Positions 8,686 to 17,048 of a stretch of 64,000 bases of DNA are shown here, piece after piece. Every line of letters starts with the position of its first letter. Position 1 is the first letter of the stretch. A program made the position numbers and the translations under genes. The DNA lies in NCBI GenBank assembly GCA_910585215.1, contig CAJUDQ010000005.1:55120-119119 (forward strand), written 5' to 3'. Below the pieces are notes generated by a model. The model saw only the letters and a program-made list of their open reading frames with translations. It had not been told where the DNA came from and made no database searches. The stretch is from an uncultured Lachnospiraceae bacterium (GTDB lineage: Bacteria; Bacillota; Clostridia; Lachnospirales; Lachnospiraceae).

Positions 8686-9222
8686 ATGGACCATTTTTCA
8701 GAAAGCCAGAATGAACTACGTCGGATGGAAATGCTTAAAGCTGTCCTTCCATACATTCCTGTGTCTATGCAGAAATTTCTAAATATTTATATGGGATTTT
8801 CCGAGCTTTTTAATGCCATAAATATGATAAGAAATGGCCCGATTTTATATACGGATAACATAACTGACAAAAGCAAGCTTGGCAACACAGAGGAGCTGCT
8901 TGGCGTTCTTCGCGGCTTCTGTTCGCCAAAGGAAAATGAACTGATTGATATGTTTTTTAATATGTCAAAAGTAATGAATATGTATGACAGCTACAAAGAC
9001 ATTTTTTCAATGTTTCAGATGCCACAGGGCTCCGAGGAAGAGAAAAAACAGGAAAATTATGCGTTTCACACAACTGCTGACCGTTCAAATCAGGAAACGG
9101 AAAGTCAGAAAAACAATTCGCTGTTTTCTCAGATGAATCCTATGGCTATGATGAATATGATGAACCAGTTTAAAGGCAGCAAGGAAATTGATGATATTTT
9201 TAATAATTTTTTAAAACAATAG
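8686..9222 (+). CDS. Hypothetical protein (Met-rich C-terminus)
   Basis: This 178-residue soluble protein starts behind AAGGAG with 7-nt spacing. It has an amphipathic N-terminal half (RRMEMLKAVLPYIPVSMQKFLNIYMGFSELFNAIN), a polar linker (about 115-140) and a methionine-rich end (MNPMAMMNMMNQF). There is no signal peptide and no domain I recognise. It is followed after 15 bp by another unknown gene, and both sit in a plus-strand island beside sporulation genes. Confidence 0.65.
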   Translation: MDHFSESQNELRRMEMLKAVLPYIPVSMQKFLNIYMGFSELFNAINMIRNGPILYTDNITDKSKLGNTEELLGVLRGFCSPKENELIDMFFNMSKVMNMYDSYKDIFSMFQMPQGSEEEKKQENYAFHTTADRSNQETESQKNNSLFSQMNPMAMMNMMNQFKGSKEIDDIFNNFLKQ

Positions 9223-9237
9223 AAAGGCAGGAATAAA

Positions 9238-9522
9238 ATGGAATATCAGAATTGGGCAGAAAACCCGAAATTTAAAAATATTGACCCTAAAAAATTAACA
9301 CTCATTGAAATGCTCAGTGAACAGGCAGGCTCCAAAAAGCCGGAAGAAATTCTTCCTTTTTTTCTGGCAGTAAATGCCAAGGCAAATGAAATGGGTATTA
9401 CATTTAATGACGACGAGACAGAAATTATTCTTGAATCTTTAAAATCAAAAATGAATCCTTCTGATATTAAAAAAATCGATATGATAAGAAATTTTACAAA
9501 AATGATGTCAGAAAAAAGTTGA
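9238..9522 (+). CDS. Hypothetical small protein
   Basis: This 94-residue helical, charged protein (LTLIEMLSEQAGSKKPEEILPFFLAVNAKANEMGITF) has no domain I recognise. It is 15 bp downstream of the 178-residue unknown gene with its own GAAAGGCAGG ribosome binding site, so the two form an operon. Its final KMMSEKS resembles the short helical ends of the neighbouring protein, which may hint at joint function; this is speculative. The stop codon lies inside the stem of the following terminator. Confidence 0.65.
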   Translation: MEYQNWAENPKFKNIDPKKLTLIEMLSEQAGSKKPEEILPFFLAVNAKANEMGITFNDDETEIILESLKSKMNPSDIKKIDMIRNFTKMMSEKS

Positions 9523-9546
9523 GCAGAAAAACTGCTCAACTTTTTT
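9511..9546. terminator. Bidirectional terminator between the unknown pair and fabV
   Basis: An 11-bp stem (AAGTTGAGCAG and CTGCTCAACTT, about 9516-9542) is flanked by AAAAAA on one side and TTTTTT on the other. It can therefore end transcription from both the plus-strand gene pair and minus-strand fabV. Confidence 0.85.
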
Positions 9547-9548
9547 AG

Positions 9549-10700
9549 TTACACTTCCACATCTGCGGAATAATCTACTCCTTCCAGTCCAAATCCAAAC
9601 ATCTGATAAAAATCTTCCCAGTAACCTTTGATATCAGAAAGCGTTGTAACATTTTCAGAATTGATTTTATCCCAGACAGTCTTTATTTCAGTCTGAATAT
9701 CCTCACGCAGTTCATAATCATCCATACGAATCATACCCTGTTCATCAGTTATCACCTGTGTCCCGAAAAGTTTGTCGTGGAATAATCTTCCAATTTGTTC
9801 AATACAGCCTTCATGACAGCCTTTTTCCTTCATGACTTTATACAGAATTGCAAAATACAGCGGTACAACAGGAATTGCACTGCTTGCCTGAGTGACAAGT
9901 CCTTTATTGACAGAGATATATGCACTGGTATTTAAAGTTTTTCTTATTTTTTCTGCATATTCATGAAGATTTTTTTTGGCCATTCCAATCGTTCCATTAA
10001 AATAAATTGGATATGTAAGTTCTGGACCAATATAAGAATATGCAACTGTAACTGCATGTTCGGACAATACCTTTGCATTATTGAAGGATTCTATCCAGTC
10101 AAACCAGTCTTCGCCGCCCATTACTTTTACAGTAGCCTCTATTTCTTCTTCTGATGCAGCCGGAATTTCTGCCTCAGAAACAGTATTATCCTTTAGATTC
10201 AGAGATTTTTGTCTGTATGGCTCTTTTGTGGCTTTTAAAACAGAATGATAGACCGTTCCGTCTGGCATGGTTCTTCTTGGTGCAGCAAGGCTGTATATTA
10301 CCAAGTCTACAGTTCCAAAATCTTTTTGGATTGTATGAATGACTTCTTCTTTTATTTCCTTTGAAAAAGCATCTCCATTGATTGAACGGGCATACAGACC
10401 TTCTGCTCTGGCAAATTCTTCAAATGCCTTTGTATTATAAAATCCAGGCGTAGCGGTACGTTTGCCGGAAGCTTCTTTTTCAAACATTACCCCAAGCGTA
10501 TCTGCATGACCTCCAAATGCTGCGGCAATCCTTGAAGCCAGTCCGTAACCTGTAGAAGCTCCTATTACCAGCACCTTTTTTGGCGCATGATTTTCTCCCA
10601 ATTTTTTGATGTATTCTATCTGCCTTCTGACATTCTCTCTGCAGCCCACAGGATGAGCTGTTGTACAGATAAATCCTTTTACCTTTGGTTCTATTACCAT
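9549..10700 (-). CDS. fabV: Trans-2-enoyl-CoA reductase / enoyl-ACP reductase FabV
   Basis: This 383-residue NADH-dependent FabV/Ter enzyme reduces 2-enoyl thioesters in fatty acid synthesis or butyryl-CoA formation. It shows the N-terminal VKGFICTTAHPVGC, the cofactor loop VLVIGASTGYGLASR, and the catalytic Tyr-x8-Lys in YFNGTIGMAK. The ATG at 10700 is chosen because GGAGG lies at 10708-10712; an upstream in-frame start would add 15 unlikely residues. Whether it acts as FabV or Ter cannot be told from sequence. Confidence 0.93.
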   Translation of the reverse strand: MVIEPKVKGFICTTAHPVGCRENVRRQIEYIKKLGENHAPKKVLVIGASTGYGLASRIAAAFGGHADTLGVMFEKEASGKRTATPGFYNTKAFEEFARAEGLYARSINGDAFSKEIKEEVIHTIQKDFGTVDLVIYSLAAPRRTMPDGTVYHSVLKATKEPYRQKSLNLKDNTVSEAEIPAASEEEIEATVKVMGGEDWFDWIESFNNAKVLSEHAVTVAYSYIGPELTYPIYFNGTIGMAKKNLHEYAEKIRKTLNTSAYISVNKGLVTQASSAIPVVPLYFAILYKVMKEKGCHEGCIEQIGRLFHDKLFGTQVITDEQGMIRMDDYELREDIQTEIKTVWDKINSENVTTLSDIKGYWEDFYQMFGFGLEGVDYSADVEV

Positions 10701-10778
10701 AAAAAATCCTCCGTATTCTTTATTTTTTACAGAAAATATAACCAATCACTGTATCTGTCATATTTCCCATAATATCTT

Positions 10779-11492
10779 TTAATCATCAAATATTTCCTGA
10801 AAGAATCCCGAATCTGATGCCGGTTCTCCTCCTGCAAGCAAATGACTGGTATCTCCGAAAACCTTTACCCTGAAACTTGCGTTTCCTTTTTCACGCTCTT
10901 CTGTACAGAGAAGAGTCACTGAGGTTGGAGCAGCAAAAAACTGTTGCCATAAAACCGGTGCAGAAATCCCAAGAATATGGGATATCATTACGAAAGAAAC
11001 GCCTAAATGGCAGAAAAATACAATCGTATCTTTATTTGGCTGTATTGCCCTGTAATAATTTTCATATCTTTCATATCCGTGTAAAGCAAGGATACTGTCT
11101 ATTCCGGAACACACTTCGCCATATGCGTTCTGCAATTCTTCACCGGTCTTCATAACCGGAGAATTTATCCACTGGTCTTTATCATATAATTCCGGCTGAC
11201 TGGTCCAGTACTTTGGCATAAAATCCCATGCAATTCTGTTTTTTCCTGTGACAGGGTCTGTAATCGGGTAATAAAACTCTCTCAGCCAGTCATATATAAT
11301 CGGAGTCCGGTTCATTTTTTGCATGGAATATTCTGCAGTATCTCTGGCCCGTCCAAGAGGAGAACAGTAAAATTGCTTTACATTCCATTTGCTTACTCTG
11401 TCGGATAAAAGCTCTGCTTCTCTTTTTCCTTTTTCTGTCAGTGTATCATTTTTATAATCAGGGTCTCCATGTCTGATAAAAATTACTTTCAT
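10779..11492 (-). CDS. Histidine phosphatase family protein
   Basis: This 237-residue phosphoglycerate-mutase-like phosphatase has the RHG catalytic motif at residues 7-9 (FIRHGDPDY), the second-half VFFCHLGV histidine and the CSPLGRARDTAEY arginine segment. The substrate is not known. It is the third gene of a unit with two CobW-type GTPases upstream (28-bp gap, AAGGAG ribosome binding site), so a link to metal or cofactor metabolism is possible but unproven. Confidence 0.85.
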   Translation of the reverse strand: MKVIFIRHGDPDYKNDTLTEKGKREAELLSDRVSKWNVKQFYCSPLGRARDTAEYSMQKMNRTPIIYDWLREFYYPITDPVTGKNRIAWDFMPKYWTSQPELYDKDQWINSPVMKTGEELQNAYGEVCSGIDSILALHGYERYENYYRAIQPNKDTIVFFCHLGVSFVMISHILGISAPVLWQQFFAAPTSVTLLCTEEREKGNASFRVKVFGDTSHLLAGGEPASDSGFFQEIFDD

Positions 11493-11520
11493 AGTTTTCT
11501 CCTTATGTTTTCAGCTGCGG

Positions 11521-12468
11521 CTAGACAAGATTTACTACCGGTTCTGCCAAAGGCGCACATTCTCTGGCTTCCTGAACATATAATACAGGCCCGTTTCCGT
11601 CGTATTCTTCATTAAACTCCTCTACCACAGAAAATCTGATTTCCGCCCATTGCCGGTTTACCAGTTTTTTTGCATCTTTATACTTGCAGAAAACTCCCAT
11701 AAAAACAAGGTCCTCCGCGCAGCAGTTCATAGCAGGTCTGCCCATAACAAACGCATTTGCAGCCATACCTGACTCCCTCATTACCATCGCTTTTATCTGA
11801 AACGTCTTACCTGAATATCTTGAGGTATTATCCCACATATCAATAAACCAGATACCAAAATGCTCCGGTTTTATCTCTACAAGAGGCGCCTTCAAATCAA
11901 ATGGAAGGTCCTCGTCCTCAACCGGAAGGTCAATTTCTCCCTCACTGTCCTCAAATACTACCTCGATTCCCTGATTGATAGATTTTATGCTTCTTTTAAA
12001 ACCGGTCAGTTTCTGATTTTCCAGCTCATCACAGCGATTCATAATCAGAAGCTCAGAATTTCGAATCATATCGGCAAATAATACTCTCATATTTGAAAAA
12101 TAAGTCTCAAAAGTAGAACCATCCACTGTAATTAACTGCTGCTGCATTTCCCAGTTATCAGGAAGCTGAATATTCTTGCAGTCCCATGTTCCGTTGTACT
12201 CAATCACAATGCGCTTTGGCTTGTATTTCTCATCCAGTTCCTTTAAAGTGGTAAGATTGAAATCGGTAAAATCTTCAATTACTTCAATTACAATATGCTT
12301 CTCTTTTAGTTCCTCTTCATCATATTCCTCTTCGCCTTCTTCACAGACAAGTAACAGAGTAGTATCTTCCGAATAGAAATAATCCTGATTCAGCGTAAAG
12401 TTAATAAAACGGGTTTTGCCGGACTCCAGAAAACCATATATCATATATACCTGTTTTGTATCCTCCAT
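11521..12468 (-). CDS. CobW-like GTPase fused to a TIGR03943-like C-terminal domain
   Basis: This 315-residue protein begins with a CobW/P47K-type P-loop (MIYGFLESGKTRF) and keeps the order of a CobW GTPase (IVIEYNG, LLIMNRCDE). It lacks the CxCC metal motif of its neighbour. The C-terminal third (FQIKAMVMRESGMAANAFVMGRPAMNCCAEDLVFMGVFCKY...) resembles the soluble partner of the YcgR/TIGR03943 permease system. It lies 9 bp after the His-rich CobW gene. The ATG at 12468 has AAGGAG 8 nt upstream; a GTG immediately before it is also possible. A metal-handling role is inferred. Confidence 0.7.
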   Translation of the reverse strand: MEDTKQVYMIYGFLESGKTRFINFTLNQDYFYSEDTTLLLVCEEGEEEYDEEELKEKHIVIEVIEDFTDFNLTTLKELDEKYKPKRIVIEYNGTWDCKNIQLPDNWEMQQQLITVDGSTFETYFSNMRVLFADMIRNSELLIMNRCDELENQKLTGFKRSIKSINQGIEVVFEDSEGEIDLPVEDEDLPFDLKAPLVEIKPEHFGIWFIDMWDNTSRYSGKTFQIKAMVMRESGMAANAFVMGRPAMNCCAEDLVFMGVFCKYKDAKKLVNRQWAEIRFSVVEEFNEEYDGNGPVLYVQEARECAPLAEPVVNLV

Positions 12469-12480
12469 CACGTTTTCTCC

Positions 12481-13587
12481 TTACCCTAAAAATATCTTTT
12501 CAAGTTCCTGCTCTGTATATCCGGCAGCAATCACTACTACCTTTCCAATATAATCCGGATTTCCCGTACGAATTTCAAACTGGCCTGGTACATAATCAAA
12601 ATAAATCCACTGACTGTCCTCTGCATTTCTGACAATCCCTTTAGAACGAAGAATCGTTCCCTTTGATTCCTGCTCAAATTTATCAAAAACAGCTTTTAAT
12701 CCTTCCTGTGTATATGCATTGCTGGTTTCTGTGCCCCAACTTGTAAAAATATCATCGGCATGATGGTGGTGATGTTCATGCCCCTCATGGTCATGTTCAT
12801 GATGATGTTCTTCATGGTGATGTTCATGCTCCTCATGGCCATGTTCATGATGATGTTCTTCATGGTCATGGTGATGCCCATGTTCTTCATGGTGATGATG
12901 CTCCTCATGGTCATGGTGATGCTCATGTTCTTCATGGTGATGATGCTCTTCATGTTCTTTTTCTGCTCTTTTCAGCATTTCCTCCAGCCCTGCTGTATGA
13001 TTGAATGCAGAAAGAAGACTGTCCTCATTTAACTGCTCTACAGGAGTAGTTACAACAGCCGCCTCTGCATTATGTTCTTTTACAATTGCAAGGGCCGCTT
13101 CTGTCTTTCCTTCTTTTGCAATATCTGTTCTGCTGAACACAATTGTAGAAGCATATTCTATCTGGTTGACATAAAATTCTCCAAAATTCTTCAGATACAT
13201 CTTACATTTATTTACGTCAAGCACAGTAATTCTATATCCGATTTCAAGCCCTGCTTCTTCCTTTACTCCTTCGACTGCTCTCATTACATCTGACAGCTTG
13301 CCTACTCCAGAAGGCTCGATTATAATTCTCTCAGGCTGATAGGTCTCTACTACTTCTTTTAAAGATGCAGAAAAATCGCCAACCAGCGAACAGCAAATAC
13401 AGCCGGAATTCATTTCCTTTATTTCAATACCCGCTTCCTTTAAAAATCCGCCGTCAATTCCGATTTCTCCAAATTCGTTTTCAATCAGAACCACATTCTG
13501 ACCTTTATATACAGTTTTTAACAGTTTTTGAATCAGCGTTGTTTTTCCTGCGCCTAAAAATCCTGAAATAATATCAACTTTTACCAT
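12481..13587 (-). CDS. CobW family GTPase with long histidine-rich metal-binding tract (zinc chaperone-like)
   Basis: This 368-residue COG0523 GTPase has Walker A GFLGAGKTTL (9-18), the metal-relay motif GCICC (62-66), EPSG (91-94) and a C-terminal CobW_C domain (TILRSKGIVRN...). Residues 211-276 hold roughly 39 histidines among Glu and Asp, a metal-buffering insertion. Relatives such as ZNG1 and YciC insert zinc or nickel-like metals into target proteins under metal limitation. It is the first gene of a three-gene unit. I found no recognisable Zur box, so control is unknown. Confidence 0.88.
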   Translation of the reverse strand: MVKVDIISGFLGAGKTTLIQKLLKTVYKGQNVVLIENEFGEIGIDGGFLKEAGIEIKEMNSGCICCSLVGDFSASLKEVVETYQPERIIIEPSGVGKLSDVMRAVEGVKEEAGLEIGYRITVLDVNKCKMYLKNFGEFYVNQIEYASTIVFSRTDIAKEGKTEAALAIVKEHNAEAAVVTTPVEQLNEDSLLSAFNHTAGLEEMLKRAEKEHEEHHHHEEHEHHHDHEEHHHHEEHGHHHDHEEHHHEHGHEEHEHHHEEHHHEHDHEGHEHHHHHADDIFTSWGTETSNAYTQEGLKAVFDKFEQESKGTILRSKGIVRNAEDSQWIYFDYVPGQFEIRTGNPDYIGKVVVIAAGYTEQELEKIFLG

Positions 13588-13644
13588 GATTTTTCCTTCT
13601 TTCTATAACTTGAATAAATTTACAGTCTCTGTTTTGCAGCTTTT

Positions 13645-13672
13645 ATTTTAACATAAAGAAAGAATTTGTCAA
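13645..13672 (-). promoter_or_regulatory. Sigma-A type promoter of the CobW operon
   Basis: On the minus strand the -35 TTGACA (13667-13672) is followed by a 16-bp spacer and the -10 TAAAAT (13645-13650). A 7-bp inverted repeat (TTCCGGA/TCCGGAA at 13675-13681 and 13692-13698) sits 2 bp upstream of the -35. It could be an operator or the end of the hisD transcript. Confidence 0.65.
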
Positions 13673-13732
13673 CTTTCCGGACGCCCTTTTTTCCGGAACT
13701 TATTTTACAAAAAGTGCACTATCGAAAAACAG

Positions 13733-15025
13733 TTATTCAAATCTTACTCTGACAGAATTTGCATGTGCAGTCAGATGTTCCGACTCTGCAAACTTCTCAA
13801 TTTCTTTGTGAACTTCTGCAAGAGCCTCTTTTGAATAAGAGATAATACTTGATTTCTTAATAAAATCATCCACTGACAGCGGAGAAAAGAATTTTGCTGT
13901 TCCATTCGTCGGCAATACATGATTCGGTCCTGCAAAATAATCTCCCAAAGGCTCGGAACTGTACTCTCCAAGGAAGATAGCTCCGGCATTTCTCACTTTT
14001 GTCATAATATCGAACGGATTTTTTGTCATAATCTCCAAATGCTCGGAAGCTATCTGATTTACTGCCTCAACTGCCTGCTCCATGGTTTTTGCCACCAAAA
14101 TATATCCGTAATTCTCCAGTGATTTTTCTATAATTTCCTTTCTGGAAAGAATCTCTGTAAATCGACGGATTTCCAAAGACACTTTTTCTGCAAGTTCTCT
14201 TGAAGTAGTGACAAGAATTGCGGAAGCCATTTCATCGTGCTCGGCCTGAGACAGCAAATCTGCTGCCACATATTTCGGATTTGCTGTCTCATCTGCCAGA
14301 ACAAGAATTTCACTTGGTCCGGCGATAGAATCAATACTTACAAATCCAAAAACTGCCTTTTTTGCCAGTGCTACAAAAATATTTCCAGGTCCTACAATTT
14401 TATCCACTTTTGGAATTGTATCCGTACCAAACGCCAGCGCTGCAATCGCCTGAGCGCCGCCCACCTTGTAGATTCTGTCACAGCCTGCGACATATGCCGC
14501 TGCAAGTGTTCCCTGATTTACTTTTCCATCCTTTCTAGGTGGGGTTGTCATAATTATCTGCTCTACTCCTGCCACTTTTGCCGGAATAATATTCATAAGC
14601 ACAGAAGAGGGATAAGCCGCTTTTCCACCTGGCACATAAACACCGACTTTTGAAAGCGCTGTTACTTTTTGTCCTAAAATACTTCCATCCGGTTTAGAAT
14701 CAAACCAGCTGTATTGCTTCTGTTTCTCATGGTAAATACGGATATTTTCTGCGGACTTTTTTATTACCTGCATAATCCCGCTTTTCTCTGCCGCCTCACA
14801 TGCCTGTGCGATTTCTTCCTCTGTAACAACAATATTCTCCTGTGTAATATCTGCTTTGTCAAACTTCAATGTATAATCATGAAGAGCTTTATCTCCATAT
14901 GCACGCACAGTATTTACGATTTCATTTACTGTTGCGGTATAGGAATCATAATTATTCGGGCTTCTTTTTAACAGACTGTCCAACAAATCTTTTTTCGTCT
15001 CTTCCGTCAAATCAACTATTCTCAT
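13733..15025 (-). CDS. hisD: Histidinol dehydrogenase
   Basis: This 430-residue enzyme carries out the last two oxidations of histidine synthesis (histidinol to histidine, NAD and zinc dependent). Family signatures are visible: VGVYVPGGKAAYPSSVLMN, KVGGAQAIAALAFGTDTIPKVDKIVGPGN, IDSIAGPSEILVLADE, LLSQAEHDE, and SEHLEIM with AGPNHVLPT near the end. It is 18 bp downstream of hisG. The remaining his genes are not in the window, so the pathway is split or encoded elsewhere. Confidence 0.97.
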   Translation of the reverse strand: MRIVDLTEETKKDLLDSLLKRSPNNYDSYTATVNEIVNTVRAYGDKALHDYTLKFDKADITQENIVVTEEEIAQACEAAEKSGIMQVIKKSAENIRIYHEKQKQYSWFDSKPDGSILGQKVTALSKVGVYVPGGKAAYPSSVLMNIIPAKVAGVEQIIMTTPPRKDGKVNQGTLAAAYVAGCDRIYKVGGAQAIAALAFGTDTIPKVDKIVGPGNIFVALAKKAVFGFVSIDSIAGPSEILVLADETANPKYVAADLLSQAEHDEMASAILVTTSRELAEKVSLEIRRFTEILSRKEIIEKSLENYGYILVAKTMEQAVEAVNQIASEHLEIMTKNPFDIMTKVRNAGAIFLGEYSSEPLGDYFAGPNHVLPTNGTAKFFSPLSVDDFIKKSSIISYSKEALAEVHKEIEKFAESEHLTAHANSVRVRFE

Positions 15026-15043
15026 AAAACTTTTATCTCCTTT

Positions 15044-15682
15044 CTACAATACAGTTTTCAGCTCATGAATCAGCTTCATAATTCTCTCATTTTCCATTTT
15101 CATGCTGACCTGATTTACCACCATTCTTGCAGATAATGGACAGATTTCTTCAAGAACCTCAAGACCGTTTTCTTTCAAAGTACTTCCCGTCTCTACAATA
15201 TCTACAATCACCTCGGATAATCCCACAATTGGAGCAAGCTCTACAGATCCGTTTAATTTGATAATCTCCACTGTCTGATGCTTTTTGTTATAAAAATAAT
15301 CTTTGGCAATATTCGGATACTTACTGGCAACACGTATCATTTCATGATGTTGCAGAAGTTCTCTGGCAGATTCCGGACCACAGACACACATCCGGCATTT
15401 TCCCATATTTAAATCTACTGCTTCTAAAAGCTTGCGACCTTCCTCTAAAATGGTATCTTTTCCGACGACACCGATATCTGCTGCGCCATATTCCACATAG
15501 GTAGGCACATCTCCTGCCTTTGCAAGAAAAAACTTCAACTTGTGCTCTTCATTTACAAAAATAAGCTTTCTTGTACTCTTATCCTTCATTTCCTCACAGC
15601 TGATTCCCATTTTTTCAAACAACTCCATGGTATTTCTTGCAAGCCGTCCCTTTGCAAGCGCTAACGTCAAATACTTCATCAT
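15044..15682 (-). CDS. hisG: ATP phosphoribosyltransferase, short form
   Basis: This 212-residue short-form HisG catalyses the first step of histidine synthesis (ATP plus PRPP). It shows LALAKGRL at the start, YVEYGAADIGVVGKD, and the PRPP-binding ELAPIVGLSEVIVDIVETGSTLKENGL. It lacks the C-terminal allosteric domain, so it needs HisZ, which is encoded just upstream. The spacing to hisZ is 24 bp, with an AAGGAG ribosome binding site. Confidence 0.97.
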   Translation of the reverse strand: MMKYLTLALAKGRLARNTMELFEKMGISCEEMKDKSTRKLIFVNEEHKLKFFLAKAGDVPTYVEYGAADIGVVGKDTILEEGRKLLEAVDLNMGKCRMCVCGPESARELLQHHEMIRVASKYPNIAKDYFYNKKHQTVEIIKLNGSVELAPIVGLSEVIVDIVETGSTLKENGLEVLEEICPLSARMVVNQVSMKMENERIMKLIHELKTVL

Positions 15683-15706
15683 AATTTCTCCTTATGAATT
15701 TATTTA

Positions 15707-16918
15707 TCAAATTCCTTCTATTTTCGCATCTTCTTCTGAAATGTAATACATTCTTGTAAAATCGCCTGTTTTTACATACTCTCTGTACTCCTCCAGTGAA
15801 AAATCCGTATTTCTGCGAACCAGCGTTACTGGTGTTCCTTCTTTCCGAAATTTTGATGCCATACAAATCGCCTGTTTTTGCAGATTATTTTCATACAAAA
15901 GAAAGACAGAACCACTGTCTGTTGGAATATGTATTTTCTGTCCTGACATTGCCATTAACATTCTGTCCAAATCAATTCCAAATCCAATAGACGGAATATC
16001 CTTTCCAAACTGTCTGACAAGATTGTCATAGCGTCCTCCAGTAAGAATTGCGTCTCCCACGCCATAGGTATAGCCTGCAAAAATAATTCCTGTATAATAA
16101 TTCCGTTTTGCAATGGTTGACAAATCAAAAGAAACATATTTGTCATAGCCGTAATAAGATAAAAGTGTATAAACCTTTTCAAGCCTTGAAAGTGCATGGT
16201 CTACTTTTTCATTGGAAATAAGCGTTTTTGCCTGAGCAATCATTTCTCCGGAACCGATAAATTCCGGAAGCCTGAGAAATACTTCCCTGAGACTTTTATT
16301 GACAGAAAGATTTGATAAATATTCTTCCATGCCGAAAAAATTTTTATTTTCTACCAGTGCACGGATTTCCTCTTTATCTTCTTCCGAAATTCCTGCTTCA
16401 TCCAAAAGGCCCTCAAAAAACAGGGCATGCCCAGCTTCAATCTGAAATTTGGTCAAACCACATTCAAGAAGTGCTTCAATTGTGACAGCAAGTACCTCAC
16501 AGTCTGAATCTGCCGTATTTTCCCCCAAAAGTTCAGCGCCTGTCTGAGTGCGTTCTTTCAGTTTTCCCTGATGTTCTGCACTGTTAATAAATGTCTGCCC
16601 TGAATAGCACAGACGAATCGGCATATCATCTTCCATAAAATACTTGGAAACGCATCTTGCAATAGGAGGTGTCATATCCGGCCTTAAAACCAGTGTATTG
16701 CCTTCTCTGTCAAAAAATTTATACATCTGATTTGAGGCAACTGTTCCCTTTTCCTTGCTGAAAATATCAAAAAATTCAAAACTTGGCGTCTGAATATCAC
16801 GATAGCCGTAGTTTTTCAAAACGCTGTGTATTTTCTCCTGAAGATATAATTTGCGCTCACACTCTCTGTTATAGATATCCCTTACTCCTTCCGGAGTATG
16901 GAGTAAAACCTTTTTCAT
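15707..16918 (-). CDS. hisZ: ATP phosphoribosyltransferase regulatory subunit HisZ
   Basis: This 403-residue protein is a catalytically idle histidyl-tRNA synthetase paralogue that activates short HisG and carries its histidine feedback. It has class II synthetase motifs (TPEGVRDIYN, LRPDMTPPIARCV, LTGGRYDNLV, IGFGIDLDRMLMA). The ATG at 16918 is preferred because the protein from there begins MKKVLLHTPEGVRD like its relatives and has AAAGGAAC upstream. It is first of the hisZ-hisG-hisD unit. Confidence 0.93.
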   Translation of the reverse strand: MKKVLLHTPEGVRDIYNRECERKLYLQEKIHSVLKNYGYRDIQTPSFEFFDIFSKEKGTVASNQMYKFFDREGNTLVLRPDMTPPIARCVSKYFMEDDMPIRLCYSGQTFINSAEHQGKLKERTQTGAELLGENTADSDCEVLAVTIEALLECGLTKFQIEAGHALFFEGLLDEAGISEEDKEEIRALVENKNFFGMEEYLSNLSVNKSLREVFLRLPEFIGSGEMIAQAKTLISNEKVDHALSRLEKVYTLLSYYGYDKYVSFDLSTIAKRNYYTGIIFAGYTYGVGDAILTGGRYDNLVRQFGKDIPSIGFGIDLDRMLMAMSGQKIHIPTDSGSVFLLYENNLQKQAICMASKFRKEGTPVTLVRRNTDFSLEEYREYVKTGDFTRMYYISEEDAKIEGI

Positions 16919-16977
16919 ACGTTTTGTTCCTTTCTGATTTAATATTTTATCATAGTAAACTAATAATGTGATAAACA

Positions 16978-17041
16978 AGTAACGTGTTACTATAACAATG
17001 TAACACTCTGATACTATACTATTATGCTATTTCATTGTCAA
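16978..17041 (-). promoter_or_regulatory. his operon promoter with operator at the start site
   Basis: On the minus strand the -35 TTGACA (17036-17041) and -10 TATAGT (17013-17018) are 17 bp apart. Just downstream, covering the expected transcription start, is a perfect inverted repeat GTGTTAC-9 bp-GTAACAC (16984-17006). It overlaps a second palindrome AGTAAC-GT-GTTACT (16978-16991). This is the layout of a repressor operator. A TrpR-like HisR/YerC repressor is a candidate, but that identity is inference. Confidence 0.75.
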
Positions 17042-17048
17042 GCTGATT

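Noticed and set aside
12760..13032. Plus-strand open frame rich in Met and Phe opposite the His-rich tract
   Set aside because: It is the mirror of the CAT/GAA-type codons of the His-rich stretch on the other strand; no ribosome binding site.
13588..13732. Zur box or cobalamin riboswitch for the CobW operon
   Set aside because: No TGATAATnATTATCA-like site and no conserved B12-box sequence could be seen.
14237..14653. Plus-strand 138-residue frame opposite hisD
   Set aside because: Antisense to a well-conserved enzyme gene, cysteine/histidine-rich nonsense composition, no start signal.
16919..17048. T-box or histidine leader attenuator before hisZ
   Set aside because: No T-box sequence, no His-codon leader peptide, and no terminator stem; an operator layout explains the region better.
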